DNA of 64,000 bases. Source: Caenorhabditis remanei (Eukaryota > Nematoda > Chromadorea > Rhabditida > Rhabditidae). The DNA lies in NCBI RefSeq assembly GCF_010183535.1, contig NW_026526027.1:62001-126000 (forward strand), in the 5' to 3' direction. Of the stretch, positions 1 through 12,685 are shown piece by piece. The notes under the pieces were generated by a model. That model saw only the letters and a program-made list of their open reading frames with translations. It ran no database searches and had not been told where the DNA came from. Made by a program: the position numbers and the translations under genes. Within the stretch, counting starts at the first letter, position 1; every line of letters starts with the position of its first letter.

Positions 1-1313
1 TTATTGTGGTTAAAGTGAGAACGCTTGGTGATTCGCGTTGTGAATGTTATTTATTATCAAATTAGAAAACATATTAAATTAGGGAAAAACGTGAGAGACG
101 TGACAGCGGTCCGTCGTCGTTCCAACCGATCCGATTCAAACTTGCCTCCGTCGACGGCAGCCCATCTCCACGGCAAGTGAGTCGCGACGCAGAGAAATGT
201 CCAGCAGAGCGCGGAAGCAGCAGGACAGTGCAGAGGAAAACAGAAGGAGGCGATTCCAGGGAAAAGGACGACGGGGAAGCTGAAAAGGGGGGTTAGAAGG
301 GTGGAGCTTTGCTCCTTTTAACTGTTTGTGTGTTTAGGTATTATTATGTATCGTACACGACTTGTGAAATCAAGGGATTTCACAACAATCTGATTTTCAA
401 ATAAAACTCAATAAAAAGTTTCTGCAGACACGAGAAAGCTCATTTTGACAAGAGCATGTGGATCTTAAATTCGGAGCAAACTGCACGGTTCTGCGTTTGT
501 GTCGGTCCAAAAGCGTGGATGTCATTCCAAAATACTCTTCGTACCATAATCTACGGGAATCACAACCTATGGACAGAGTGTACCTCCCGAACAGGTTGTT
601 TCTTTTGAAATTTGACTGGTTGATGAGTTTTCTGCAGTTTGAGTGTCCATCTGGCATTTTTCATTCGGCCGGCAATTGTTTTGGACCCATTAATGTAAAG
701 AGCAATAAAATAGCAGAAAACACGGTTTTGATCTGATCGATGCAAAGAAAAGTGAAGAAATAATGCAAAAAATGGAAAGTGTCGTATCATTTTGTGGATT
801 GGAAAAAACGAAAAAATTGAAAAATTGGAATTTTCTCAATTCGCTATATCAAGCAATCATTTCTCATTTTTGAGATTTTCGAAATTTTCAAGGGTGGCGT
901 ATCATTATGTGGAGCACTGTAGAATAAAACAGAAGAGTTTTGGAAAAGTATATAACGCAAACTGTTTATTTAGCCAATTTCAGAGTCACAGACTTTCCGG
1001 GTCAATCTCCACATAAAAGTTGATGTCCATAAGACAGTAGGTAACTCAGTCAGCTTTTAACCAATTAGCTGACCATAGCAGTGTATGAGGGAAAATAATG
1101 AATTGGCGGGTTGAGACATTTAGGAATGGTAATTTCAGGCAAAAATATCGTATGAATCAATTTCATTCGTTTTAAAAGACAAAAACACAAATTACAATAA
1201 TATGTATTGAAATAAAAATAATACAAGTAGTTTGAAATCTTTGAATTTGTAGAGATGCTGAAGTACCATGCTTCCTTTCTCTGACTATCACTGGCACAAC
1301 TACGATTTGGAGT
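1..1313. other. left-edge intergenic DNA with a GC-rich patch
   Basis: No convincing gene is visible. Bases 60-290 are much richer in G+C than the surroundings and have one open + strand frame without a start codon, ending at a TAG near 292. It may be the tail of something outside the window or a decayed transposable element. Bases 640-918 carry a copy of a dispersed repeat listed separately. Confidence 0.5.
640..918. repeat. dispersed MITE-like repeat, copy 1
   Basis: This stretch resembles 36928-37272. Both begin near GTGTCCATCTGGCATTTT, both have a GCCGGC-rich segment, and both end with GGTGGCGTAT followed by GTGGAGCACTG and TA. The 37-kb copy has terminal inverted repeats (CAGTG.TCCA) and TA flanks, so the family looks like a Tc1/mariner-type MITE. 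The left end of this copy is not clear. Confidence 0.6.
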
Positions 1314-1782
1314 TCAAATCCATTTCACATCTTTTTTTTCCAGTTTTGGCACAATAATTGATTTTCCAGCCACTGGCATCCAGAGATAACGACGCTGTTG
1401 ATTCACAAATCTTCTGTTTCTTTTTCTTTCTGGACAATCACACTGAAAATAAATCGTGATTGGTTGATGCTCTTCTTTTTCATGCTGGTTTTTGCTTTAA
1501 ACCAACTCACAAACATGCAGCAGCTTAAGTCAATAAAAAAGTGAACAAATGAGAACAAAAATATGAGTCATTTACAAGAATTTGATGAAAAATATCAAAG
1601 TTGACTTTTGAACACATTTGAAAATTATCATTTTCACTTGGCTACAAAAACTCAAGTAACCCTTTTTTATATAGAAAAAAGCTTACCTGGTAGAATAAAA
1701 TCAAAATGTACGAATATTCAGAAAAAAGCAATAAGAATTTCAAAAAAATAGATGAGAAAAACGACACTATTCCGTTAAGCAT
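1314..1782 (-). CDS. putative small secreted or membrane-anchored basic protein
   Basis: Two exons are inferred, 1782-1687 and 1442-1314, joined in phase across a 244-bp intron with a GTAAGC donor and a TTTTCAG acceptor. The 74-residue product starts with about 32 strongly hydrophobic residues that could be a signal peptide or a single membrane anchor. A short cysteine pair (CDCPERKR) and a lysine/arginine-rich tail follow. I recognise no family. The support is splice-site quality, phase agreement and the protein-like composition of exon 2. The intron is longer than is usual here, and the first exon could be different. It lies about 840 bp downstream of the FAIM-type gene on the same strand. 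Confidence 0.45.
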
Positions 1783-2617
1783 CGAGAGGGAAAATGAAAA
1801 CTGATTCAATTTTCATTCGACCAAAAGTACAGTTTTCTCTTTGTCTCGTTTATCTATGCAAAACGACACGTCAGCTAGAATAACAATTGCCAGCACTAGA
1901 TGCTTGATGTTTCATCAATAGCCCTGGACGTCCCTTTTTTCGAAAGTAGACAGAATTTGCAGGATGATAAGAATTGAATATACAGAACATGTCTTGTCGA
2001 TTTTAGATGATCCTTAAAAAGAACTGTAAAAACATCTTTTTTTCTTGAAAATGGGATCTGCTCTCAAAAATGGACACTTTTTGAGATCAGATCCCAACTT
2101 TGAAAAAAAAAAAACTAAAAACTGGATTCAGCGTTGTTCGACGTCTTGTTTATTGTGAGATAAAGAGATGAACCAAAAACATACAGAAAAAGTATAATTG
2201 CGTAAAATCAGAACTGGCAAAATAAATACATCCAAAAATTATGGTGAAAAACCTTCCAGTAACTGAAAGGAAAACCATAGCGCAGTGTTAATTTGCCTAT
2301 CCAATAAAAGAGTAATACATGCATAAATAAACGAAAATGATATGAGTTTCTTTGACATTTGATCACCCTCAGGAATTTTACTATTTCTATCGTTTTAGAG
2401 ACTCCATTTTCAACAAAAATCATGATGAAAAACTTCATATTTGTAAAAAACAGATTCTTCTATTTTGAAGGTTAAAATTTTTGCGAAAGAATAAGAAACT
2501 GCTCACTTTTTGAGCGTCTCAATAGTTTTTCATTTTGATAAACATCAAAATGATTCAGATCTTTAGAAATTACTTCAAGAGGGACCAAATATCAATGAAA
2601 CGCATTGTAGATGTGGA
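1783..2617. other. intergenic, no gene seen
   Basis: AT-rich DNA between the small putative gene and the FAIM-type gene. It contains a short imperfect inverted repeat near 2051-2096 (AATGGGATCTGCTCTCAAAA against TTTTTGAGATCAGATCCCAA) and otherwise nothing recognisable. Confidence 0.6.
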
Positions 2618-3591
2618 TCAATCATCGAAATAATCTGGATTGATTGGAACGCGGACATTGTTGACGTAGAGCTTGTGTATTATTCCAATCCTGTAAAATA
2701 GCATGAATATTCAAAATATCTGTGCATAAGTGTATTTTTATCTGTGTATCTGTGCAATCGGAATATTTATGTGGACTCACAAATAGATATAATGATGATT
2801 AGTTTTTCAGTGCGATTGTTCATCCAACTACCCAAATAATGAACTCACTCGATGTTTCCGCTACCGATGGCCACAATTTTGCACGGCGTTCCTTGTGGGC
2901 CAACGGTGAAGGAAGTGACAGTTTCATCATCGAGAAACTCCCCCTGAAAACCGTTTTTGATTATTACAGATCAAACTTTAATAAAAGCAGTGTCATAAAT
3001 GTGAAACGTCATACTTACGGTAGTTGGGACAAGAACGCCATTTGCGGTTACGTCCATTGTGCTTTTATCTGTAGTTTGCTAATTAAATAAAATCGCTTTG
3101 AGTTCACAAACCAACCTAAATCAACTTGCCACTCAACTGCATTAATAAAAACCTTCCATGATTGCCAACGTCGGTGGTGTTCCTTTTTATAATCCTTCAG
3201 TAACTTTCCGTCAACCTGAAAACATTTTTTTTTGAGGTGGTAGTAATCACTTCTCGGAATCTCACTTTTAATGCGTACATTAAAAGCGTAGTATCGGCGG
3301 CCTTCACCATGACTCGACATTGAAGAGTTTCCACTTGGAATGATGCTTTTCCAGTAATTTTGTATTGTCCTGTTCGGAACAATTCCTGAACGAAAACACA
3401 AATTATATTTCACAAAAATGACAACAATATTCTATCTAATCTTAGATTTTCATTGATATAACTCCTGAACTCACATTCCCATCAACACGAAGAACTCTGA
3501 CTCCAGTTCTCTCTCCGTGTTCGAATTCGACAACATGAACTTTAGATTTGATTGGAATTTTCCACAAGATCACATCTTCTGAATTGGACAT
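2618..3591 (-). CDS. FAIM (Fas apoptotic inhibitory molecule) homologue
   Basis: Six exons are inferred: 3591-3475, 3385-3266, 3215-3116, 3068-3019, 2943-2849 and 2690-2618. All junctions agree in phase and the total is 184 residues, close to vertebrate FAIM (about 179). Recognisable FAIM blocks run in order: HVVEFEHGERTGVRVLRVDG near the N-terminus, VDGKLLKDY in the middle, then MDVTANG, GEFLDDETVTSFTVG and finally IGIIHKLYVNNVRVP. In vertebrates FAIM is a soluble all-beta protein that limits apoptosis signalling and has been linked to protein-aggregate control; its worm role is not shown here. I chose the methionine at 3591 because TTTTTAG lies just upstream, a likely trans-splice acceptor. 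An in-frame upstream ATG would read through that site. Nothing looks broken. The last exon begins after a GA/G split codon. Confidence 0.9.
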
Positions 3592-6500
3592 AACGATACC
3601 AAACGTCGAGACAACTAAAAATGTTTTCACAGATAAAAAAGATCAATAAAACCTTTTTTTTAAAGCTCTCTTTCAATAGTAGATAAAAGAAAACGTAAAT
3701 AATAACAGAAGAACTAGTTTATGAAAACAATGAAATATTGAAATAGCATCTTGTTGCTCTACTTATCGGGACAGCTTATCAACAGAAAATGACACGAGGG
3801 CACTTAGAGAAGAGAGAAAATGAAGAGAAAATGTGAGCACATATTAGGTTCTTGTCATAAGGCTTAATTATAGACGCGTTGTTTTGAAGTCTCAAAAATT
3901 AGTAATACTCAAACAACACCTTATTAGGTATGTAGTATGATCGATACTCACACTTTGCGCCTACCCGATGTACTTTTTGAAATGCAATTATTCATCAATC
4001 AAAAATTTCGAAGTCAAACGAGGAGAGAGGTATTCTCGTGAAAAATATCGTTTAACTTAATATGAGATTTTTGAAAAAATACTTCAAACAGAAAACGAGC
4101 CGATTAACTGAAAACTCTCACTGAACTATTAGAAGATATTAAAAAATGCAAGTTGATAATTCTCCAAAAATACACAACGGGAATGTTTGTCGTGATGAGA
4201 AACGCATTCACAACTTTTATCTTCAATTACCAAAGTCAGAAAAATGTATTATTCAGATTTCAGTAAAATGAAATCCCGCTGTGAGTTGCACGTCTTGACT
4301 AATGATGTTGATAATATCAGATGTAAGCCCGCTGCACTTTTTTTAAAGTACACAATTCAACTCGCAGACCACGAAGCAAAAAAGGTCATATTTCACACTG
4401 ATTATAACAGGGAGTTTGAATAACAATGTGAGTTAAGTTTTGAGTGAGAAAAAATACACGATTTTAATGAACCAGTAATAACGGGACATTGACGTCTTGA
4501 TTTATTTTGTACTACAAATCATTTTTGAAGTTCCGGTATAGTTTTTTTCAACTCTCATAAAGCACATGAGCGTAGATTTCGTAATTACTGCTTTCTCTTG
4601 GTTGAGAGTTGAAAATGAAGTCAAAAATTTTGAATTTTGAAACAATTGGAAACACAAACATGCACAAACTTTGAATGATGTCATAATGACAGAAAAACAA
4701 AAAACCCTTTCATGATATTTCCATAATGCCGACACCGTTATGCTTCTTACTACACACCAAATATATCATAAAACCTATATTAGAATGGCACCCCGAATCG
4801 CCTCTAATAGAACACAACTTTATTTGTTTATCAAAAAATTAAACAAATTTTGAAATTTGATATAAAATTAAACATAAACATGCCCACGCTTTGAAGAATT
4901 TTATAACAGGAAGAACTGGAAAAAAGGCGCCCCAGACTAGTTTATGATAATTCACGTTACAGCACCAACTCCATTATGGTCATACTTCACACCAAATATC
5001 CCGTAAAACCTCTATTACAATGACACCCTTCCAACGATGACTCCAAACTTCAGGTGTTTATCAAAAATAGGGCATCAACCTCTAATATGGTGATAGTCTC
5101 AGAGAAAGTTCAAAGAGTACAACGACATGTCGTTCTAATAGAGCATTACACTACGCATTGTTATTTCTTTTCAGTTTTCTAAGGACCTATAATTTATTAC
5201 ATTGATTAAGAACAAGATGAGTGAGAGTTTAGAAGCAAACAAGCGTATTTGAAAATACATGAGCTAGTTATATTTTGGAATAAACAACAGAATTAAAATT
5301 AAAAAAACAAGTGAATGAGGCCTCACGTTCAGTAAAAATGCATAAACTGAAGATTCCGTAAAAACGGATTTAGTCAGTGAACTATAATATCAGAAATTTT
5401 CAGATAAGGCAAAAATAATGTTTTCCGAAGAGTACACTTTTGAATACTTGTCGTGATTATAAACAACAACTGCCTGCTTTTGAAAATGCAACTCGTTTGA
5501 AATTGAATGATGAGAATGATGCGCGGGTCGCAAAAGCGACACTTTCTTTTATGGTTTGCAACCCAATGGACAAATGAAAACAATTGAAATTAAAAAACTG
5601 GCATTATCACGTTCGTACCACACATCACTTTTTACTAAATGTGCTCTCTTGGAAAACAAACGGAAAGCGCGTGAGTATATATCCTATAATTAATGCATAC
5701 ATTTGAAAAAAAGTTGAAAACAAAGGTCTTAATTTCAAGATGATATCAACCAACCTTTCCATCATAACAAACAAAATCAGAAACAAAACCCTGATGACAT
5801 ATATGCATTCACAACTACATTCAATTAAAATGGAAAACTCCTTTAAAATTGTTGCCAAGAATAAAAATGGGGACATTGAATTTTTCACCTTTCGATTGAT
5901 CGCTGGATTGGTCTCGTCATAGAAACTTTTTGGTACAAGTAAAACTTCTATCGTAGCTTCATGTTACAAAGACGGCGGAATCTTTTTTCAACCACGTTTG
6001 TTGGACGTTTTTCGCTCGCCCACTGTGTAGTTATCATTATCAATTTGTTTAGCAATATCCAATGTTCCCTCAAAAGACAAAACTTCAAAATTCGGAATAA
6101 AATCAAGCGAAAGTAGACTGGACATTGAAACTATAAATACCGAGTAGAGAAATGGGTCAAAATTAGTTTTGGCTTTCAAGCGGAGTTCAGACCGAAGGAA
6201 ATGGAAAAAGTTCCAATAAACCGCAGATAGTTGTACACCAAACCTGCACTGATTGTAACCGATTTCAATTGACTGGAAAACAAGAGACCCATGCACACTT
6301 TTGCATGCGTTGGGAACCAATCGTTTTAATTCTAACCCAGCCTCGAACTTGAAATAATACAGCGGACAAAATTCATCAAGGTTATCTCGGAAAAATTAAA
6401 CATTAGCATAGAGAAGGTACTCAGGACCTATGGGAAAAGGGGACTCAAAAGTATATAAAACAACTCGGGGAGAAATGGGAAACGAGTTCAGAGGGGGAAA

Positions 6501-6617
6501 CAAAATTATAAAACAAGGACATAGTGTGAAGATGAAACTGGGTAGGTGATTTCGTGTGAAGATGAAACTGGGTAGGTGATGAATGGAGCGGAGTGGATAG
6601 AAGAGGAGCAAAATGGA
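3592..6617. other. 3-kb intergenic stretch
   Basis: No convincing gene. A 110-residue minus-strand open frame at 5988-6320 has no recognisable domain and no supporting exons. The stretch includes a diverged tandem duplication at about 4650-5075, listed separately. The right end is the 3' flank of the SET-domain gene. Confidence 0.5.
4650..5075. repeat. diverged tandem duplication, unit about 225 bp
   Basis: Two units share the same series of landmarks in the same order: AAACATGC(A/C)CA.(A/G)CTTTGAA, then TTATG(C/G)T, CACACCAAATAT followed by AAAACCT, ATTA(G/C)AATG(G/A)CACCC, and GTTTATCAAAAA. The first runs from about 4655 to 4845 and the second from about 4880 to 5075. Nothing suggests coding. 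Confidence 0.55.
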
Positions 6618-9600
6618 CTACGGAGATGGAGGCAAGACGTCTGGGCAACCCACGCGGCAACTGGAATGAAACAAGTTGAAAACCTCAGCAAACCTAATGG
6701 GACGTATTAAAACTTACTCGCACTGTCGCCACTCTCCTGGGTTGTCCACTGGACTATCCGATGCAAGACTGTCATCATGAAAGTATGCGGTAACCCTCTC
6801 ACCAATCGCAATGTTCTTCGAGGCATAGACAGAAATCCGTGGAATGATCGGGTGGTTCTTGAGTACACGACTGAGAGTCTCAATAAACACTGAATTGGGA
6901 GTAGCAGAGTGTTGGATGAAACGCATTGCGTTACTGTAAGAAAAACATTCATTATTACTCCAATATCTTTAAATTTTTACATACCCAATTCGACGTGAGA
7001 TGATAGCCATATCAGGACTAAAGATAGAAAAAGTCTTATGGAGCGGTCCGTCGTTCAACTTTAACTGCGAAGTACAATCCAAAGAGCTGGAATTGTCAGG
7101 CTTTGATCTCTTAGCCAGTGGAGAGCCAGTCGGATCTTTCACTTGGTTCGGGTCGAGGAACAATTCTCCAGCCAGTTCGCCAATCAGTTCTCCTGCTTCT
7201 ATCTTCTCGCCGGCTATCAGTTCGAATCCTTTCGCCTCATCGTCACACATAATCACCAGCATCTTTTTGCCACCGTTTTGCAGTTGGCGTCTGGGGCAGT
7301 TGCGAGTGCATCCACAATCGGATGAGCACTCAACAGTTACGTACTCATCACCAAATGTGTGTTCGTCTAGCTTCTGCAGTCGGCCCATTCTATCAGGAAC
7401 ACATAGCTTGGTGTTCTTTCCAAAGTGATTGTGAATGAGCATTGCTTCGTACTGAAAATAATTTTTTCATTTTTTATCGATTTTAAATAATGTAACTTAC
7501 GGTAAAATTGCATTTGCAAGACTGTGGAGTTTCGCATGGCGTTTTTCCAAGTTTGAAAGTGTTGTTGGTACGAAGAGCCGTTTGAAGACAATTATCGAAT
7601 AGGTCGTCAAGAATGCAAGTTTTTTCGATGCAGTGAACGAGAACGTCATGCAACATCACGTGCTGAGTCACAAACTGAAAACATGATTTTCCTAAAGAAA
7701 ATTGAACTAAAACTCACTGTGTAATTTGGAAGGGGTGTAGTTGGACCCGTGAAACACATATAGTGAACATTTCCTTGTCCACTATCTTGTTGTATCTTGG
7801 AATGAAAATATGTGAGGTCCTGAAGAAACCAGTAACGATTGGAACAATCAGTTCGAAGAGCAGGAGTCATAAATTGTTGCAATTCAATTAGAGCTTTCAT
7901 CTTCTTGTCGGAGACCTGTCTCTTTAGAACCTCTACATATTTGTTTCTGGTTTCCGCAATTTCGTAGAGCGTTTTCTCATGACTTCGGAGATGTCCAACG
8001 GGGAGGTCGAATATGTGGAATGACTTCCAACCAACATACAAGACAGGCAATCGTCCCTTTCTGGCACCTCCCTATAAATACAATTTAAATTAAAAAATAA
8101 AAACAAATATGAACAATACCTTGAAAATTGCTTGAATTCGCCAAAGTTCTGGAACCTCCGGATGCTCATCGGTTCCTCCATACATTTGGAGAGCATCTTC
8201 TCCATGAAGCTTTTTGAACGGAATTCCAGGAATGTTTTGATATTCCACAGGAACTTCCACACCTTTCTCTTGTGCCACTTTGGCTGCATGACATCCAGTG
8301 GGAAGCTTTACCACTAGCTGAGTCACAAAGTTGATACATCCCATCGAGTACCGTATATCTTCAAATGCGATACCGATCACCGTAAAGACTCGTCCGTCAA
8401 ATTTATGGGTCGACCTGAAACATTTGGAGTTCGTAAAATGTAATGGAAAATGTGAACACTCACATTTCGTTAGATGACAAGCGATTATCGATGCCCGAGT
8501 CTCTATCAAAATTCGAAACGATGTTGAAGATATACGGGCACGAACTATCACGTCCTTCTGGGATTCTCTGTGAGTTGATACACCGCATGTTGTCATCAGC
8601 TGTGGGTGAAACTTGACTGACTTTTTGGATAGGAGTTTGTGGTAGTGATCCTGCATCAATATCGATTTGAACATTCTCACTTTTCACAGCCCATGGGACA
8701 CACCGAGTGGTAGAGAGGCGACGACGTGATGATGGGATACCACTAGTACTGTAAAACAAAGGTTTACTCAATTCAATTTATTTTCTAGTGATTCTTACCT
8801 TGAAACGTCCTTGTTCTCTCGAGCATGTGAATCAACTTGGTCGTTATCGAGAAAGACGCAGTCGTCATCAAAGTTGTGCTCCTCAATTGAAATTTGCCTG
8901 GATTTCGACATTGAATCATGCCGAATAAAGCTCAGATTGCGTGATGTTGACGATCTTTTCCTCGATTTCGACGGAGTTTCCGATGTGACACGAGCCTGTG
9001 CAGATGGGGCAAAGAGTCCAACATTATGAAGTTTTTCCATGTTTTGTTTAGCAATCATCATGTCTTCCTTTTGACGGTTTAGCTTGACTTCGTCGAGCAA
9101 CTTTCTTGTTTCTCTAACTTCTCGCTCGCTGCAAACCATACATTTTATTCTAAATGTTTCGTTTTCGTTCATATCAAATCTGGCAAACTGATTTCTCAAC
9201 TTTCTTACCTGGGCCGTCGAAAACCGAGAAAAATGCAGTCCCTGTCTTCAATGTTGTGTTCGCGGGCATGTCTGGTTTTTGTCATGGAATTATGTTGAGT
9301 AATGTCCAGATTGGGAAAAAGTGGCTCTATCTTTGTTCGGACGGGTGGAGTTACTGATCTGACACGAGCGGGTGTAGATGGAGCAAGACGTCCAACATTA
9401 TGAAGCTTTTCCGGTCGTTCGATGATTTCGCAGTCTGGATCCGGAACCAAGTCACGGTGTTTCGGGATGCTACTGCAATAACACATCATTCCAATGTACC
9501 CACTTTTCATATCAAAACTTTTTTACTTTTCTTGCCACGTACCTCATTATAAAATCATCCTTTCTGCGGATCGAGGCGCTCTCCACTTGATTACCGGACG

Positions 9601-10099
9601 TGTCACTTTGTCCAGAAGTCATCGTCTGGAATGGCTGCAACAGGGCACTACGAATGGATCTATTAGAACTTCTGCTCGGTTGGTCACTTTCCACGACGCG
9701 AGAAATGTTTTGTTGTGGACGAGGTGGATAGTGAATGGTGTCCTTGAGGAGTTGAGCGGCAGATACCCGCTGCATCGTACGTTCGAGTTCTTCTGAGGGA
9801 GTACTGTTGTATGGGCGGAGAACATGCTTTTTGCCTTCGTCAGACAAGCAATCGAACTGCTTTCTGAAAAGAGAAGGATTGGTAATATATTGTTGGTACT
9901 TTGAAACTATTATGGAAAAATCTATAAAATTCACTAACCTGAGCTCTTCTCCAAATTGTGCAACACTCGGACGATTCGAACTATTGGCCACTCTCGCTGA
10001 AGTCCCAGACTCTAGATGAACGTTCTCCGGTTTGATTGCGACGTTCGCAAGTGAAGTTGATTTGATATCCCGTCCGGGAATCGATGGTTTCGATTCCAT
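6618..10099 (-). CDS. pre-SET/SET/post-SET protein, SUV39-like histone methyltransferase family, possibly inactive
   Basis: Eleven exons are inferred: 10099-9939, 9863-9543, 9472-9209, 9128-8799, 8748-8464, 8414-8120, 8071-7718, 7674-7501, 7451-6985, 6933-6718 and 6660-6618. The total is 969 residues and phases agree. The first ~450 residues are low-complexity and polar, with a repeated module (exons 3 and 4). A cysteine-rich pre-SET follows in exons 8-9 (CETPQSCKCNF, then CSSDCGCTRNCPRRQLQNG). The SET core is in exons 9-10. The family methylates histone lysines, mostly H3K9, in heterochromatin. Here the usual NHSCxPN reads QHSATPN and the following E-[LV]-T-F-[DN]-Y block reads RVTAYF, so activity is doubtful. 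Exon 10 has a TAA right at a strong GTAAGT donor. Splicing instead to 6660 gives a CDCRVGC tail resembling post-SET. A CTTTTTTCAG acceptor sits just before the ATG. Confidence 0.85.
8799..9472 (-). repeat. tandem exon duplication inside the SET-domain gene
   Basis: Exon 3 (9472-9209) and exon 4 (9128-8799) encode the same module. Both contain EKLHNVG..APS.(P/Q)ARV.S.TP, then (H/R)(N/D)SM(T/S)K(T/S)R, then EHN(I/F)(E/D)D(R/D)(D/C)C.FL. The copies differ in length (88 and 110 codons) and have diverged, so this is an old in-gene exon duplication and not an assembly duplication. Confidence 0.8.
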
Positions 10100-12685
10100 G
10101 GGAAATCACGCTGAAAAAAGAAGGCGAGAGTCAAGAAAAGATCCTGAACGAGTTAAATGCAGGTGCAAAACTGACAAAGCTTCAAGAAAAAGACAAATAA
10201 ATTATCAAGTCTTGGTTTGAACAGAATGGAATACGCCTAGAATGCAAAAAAAGACATCGGTGCTCGTTGGCAGACACAGTTTACACTTTCAGATGGCTAA
10301 GGACAAAAATTATCATTTCCGACGAAAAATTGGTGATCCAAGTAGAAATTCTGAACGCAAAAGTTTCAGCAGTCGTTATGAAGCAAAATTATAGAGCAGC
10401 AATAATGTTTTTGAAGGGAATTTCTTGCCATAAAGCGGTTTTCGGCAGATAGAAGAACAGCGAAAGCGAAAATGTTTGGTGACAGACAGAATTCGCCGGA
10501 AATGGAAGAACTGCCAGTGAAAATGTCTAAAACTGAGTAAAAAAAGAATTAAGCAACGACTGATTTTATGTGTAACTATAGAAAACTCTGAAGAAAAGAA
10601 AAGTATTCTGAATAATAGGCGTGAAAAGAGCTAGAACAGCGGATGCGAGTCAGAATCGCCGGAAAAGTCAGAAAAGCGCTAAGCGAAACGTCGTAAATGA
10701 GCAAAAAATGAGGGAAAAACCAGAAAAAATGAGAGAAACGCCTTCGAGAACGTTCTCTCCGACGAAAAATGACTGTTTTCTTGACCCTCGGACGCAGTCG
10801 CTGTTTTCGCGCGAGGTCAAATCCTAGACCTACCTTTTTACGAATAAATCCTAGGCGTGCCTTCAAGTGCGACTTTGCGTTTTTTTTTGCACATTACGCA
10901 GTTTTTTTCGAGTTGATATGAACGTAAAATGTTAATTTTGAAGTATCGGGAACAGATTTTAGAAATAGTATCACTAAATCTGAAAATTTTGAGACACATT
11001 CTCTGAAACTCGAACATGGCAATGTACAGAAAAAGTGAAACCGGGTTTTTTGGGTTGGCATTATATATAGCGGGTACACAGACAACTAATAACGCATTGG
11101 TCCCAATTTCATTTGGCTCCGCCCCTTCCGTTTAAAATAGCCCCTATGGTAGGTGAAAATTCAAACAAAAAAGTTTGAACGTTTTTTCGAAAAAATTTTA
11201 ACGGAATCAAATAAAAAACGTCACTTTAAGCATTTTTGTGATTAGACCACAACTTTAGCGCTTTGTTTTCACTGTGAAAAATGACATTTTTGTTAAACAT
11301 TTTTTGGGGTTTTTCCAAACTTTTGCTTATAACTCAAAAATACAACGTTGATTAAGATGAGGCCTTTTTATCATCTGAATCTACATAAAATTTGGAAAAT
11401 TATAGGCAGTGTTCGAAAATTCCGGGGCAAGTATTTTTTCTACAGAGCAAAATATGCGATTTTTCCGATATGCAACGTATGTTCATGAAGCGAAAGTTCA
11501 ATGTTGCCAAATTGTTCGAGGTTTCGTCTGAATATTATACTATATGTGTTCTATTTATTCCAAACATTTCAGCTTATCCGAATCAATCCGTAGCTTTTTT
11601 GAAAATCTCTTGATCAGTTTTCAGTGTTTCAACCGGCAAAACAGTACAACAACTTCGAGAGGCGAGGATTAAACCGTATGAGCTGAAGTTTTGCGAATCA
11701 GTGCTCTAGTTTCTTAGAGAATAGGTCTTAAGTGGAAATTGATAAAACATGTCGTTTTTTGACAACGATATCTTATTCAAAATTCTTTATATATTTAAAA
11801 AAACATTTCAACTAATAGTCACTCAGAAAAATTAATTTAACCACGAATTGCAGAGCAGAATTGCGGATAACTGGCAGTATCATATTTTCTTGATCTTTAG
11901 AGTATGCCTTCCCTCCCTTCCTTTACTCCAATACATGACAATGACTTGATCGCTCCATCGATTATTGTGATTTCCGACAGAAACTTCTTCTTTTTGTGGT
12001 TTTTTAACTCATTTCACAATTTTTTCTCATTGAAAAGTGCACCACATGAATTGGTTTTTCTTTTTTGTTAATCTTATGTATCTTGTCAAACCACTTTATT
12101 ATTTTAAAAAAAATCTGTAGTTGCAGGTTTAAACACATTTTGGCTGTAGGAATAAAACGGTTATTCAAAGATAAAAGAGCCTCTGATTTTATACTGGCAG
12201 AGGCGGAACCAGACAAAACATATTTACGAGAGAAAATTAAATTGGAACGGATATAAAGAATGATTCAAGACTGAAACCCAATAAATCATTTGGATGGGAG
12301 CGGGGAAAAGAAACTGTGAGATTTACAAAGTACATTGAGTATAAAGCTGTTATTAAAACATAGCTAGCAACAAAAGCTAAATGAATGAAAATTACCGGAT
12401 AATGTTGAAAAGGTTAAGGGCATCCAGACCGACAAGTTAAAAAAAGTGAACCAGTGTTGATAATTGTTAGAAGGGTGTAAATTAAAACTATGAATTTATT
12501 CAACTGTAGAGGACAAACATATTCACTTTTCATGTAGGCTGGTAGTGAGTTACAATGACAAACATAATAATCGACAAAATTAAACGAGTCACTTTAAAAG
12601 TGAAGAAATTCAAGTGAAAACAATAAAAAGGAAAAAGTGAAAAAACTCTGATGAGCCAAATGAGACGTGACGTTCGAAATACAGA
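10100..12685. other. intergenic, 5' flank of the SET gene and 3' flank of the kinase-like locus
   Basis: No convincing gene. Bases 10600-10830 are richer in G+C and have open frames on both strands, none with a recognisable domain. Bases 11098-11180 carry a motif (GGCTCCGCCCCTTCCGTTTA) that recurs in weaker form near 48590 (GACTCCGCCCTTTCCATTAA), suggesting a low-copy dispersed repeat. Confidence 0.5.

Noticed and set aside
5988..6320. 110-codon minus-strand frame
   Set aside because: No recognisable domain and no upstream exon in phase.
7000..7428. 142-codon + strand frame opposite the SET exons
   Set aside because: Shadow of the well-supported pre-SET/SET exon on the other strand.
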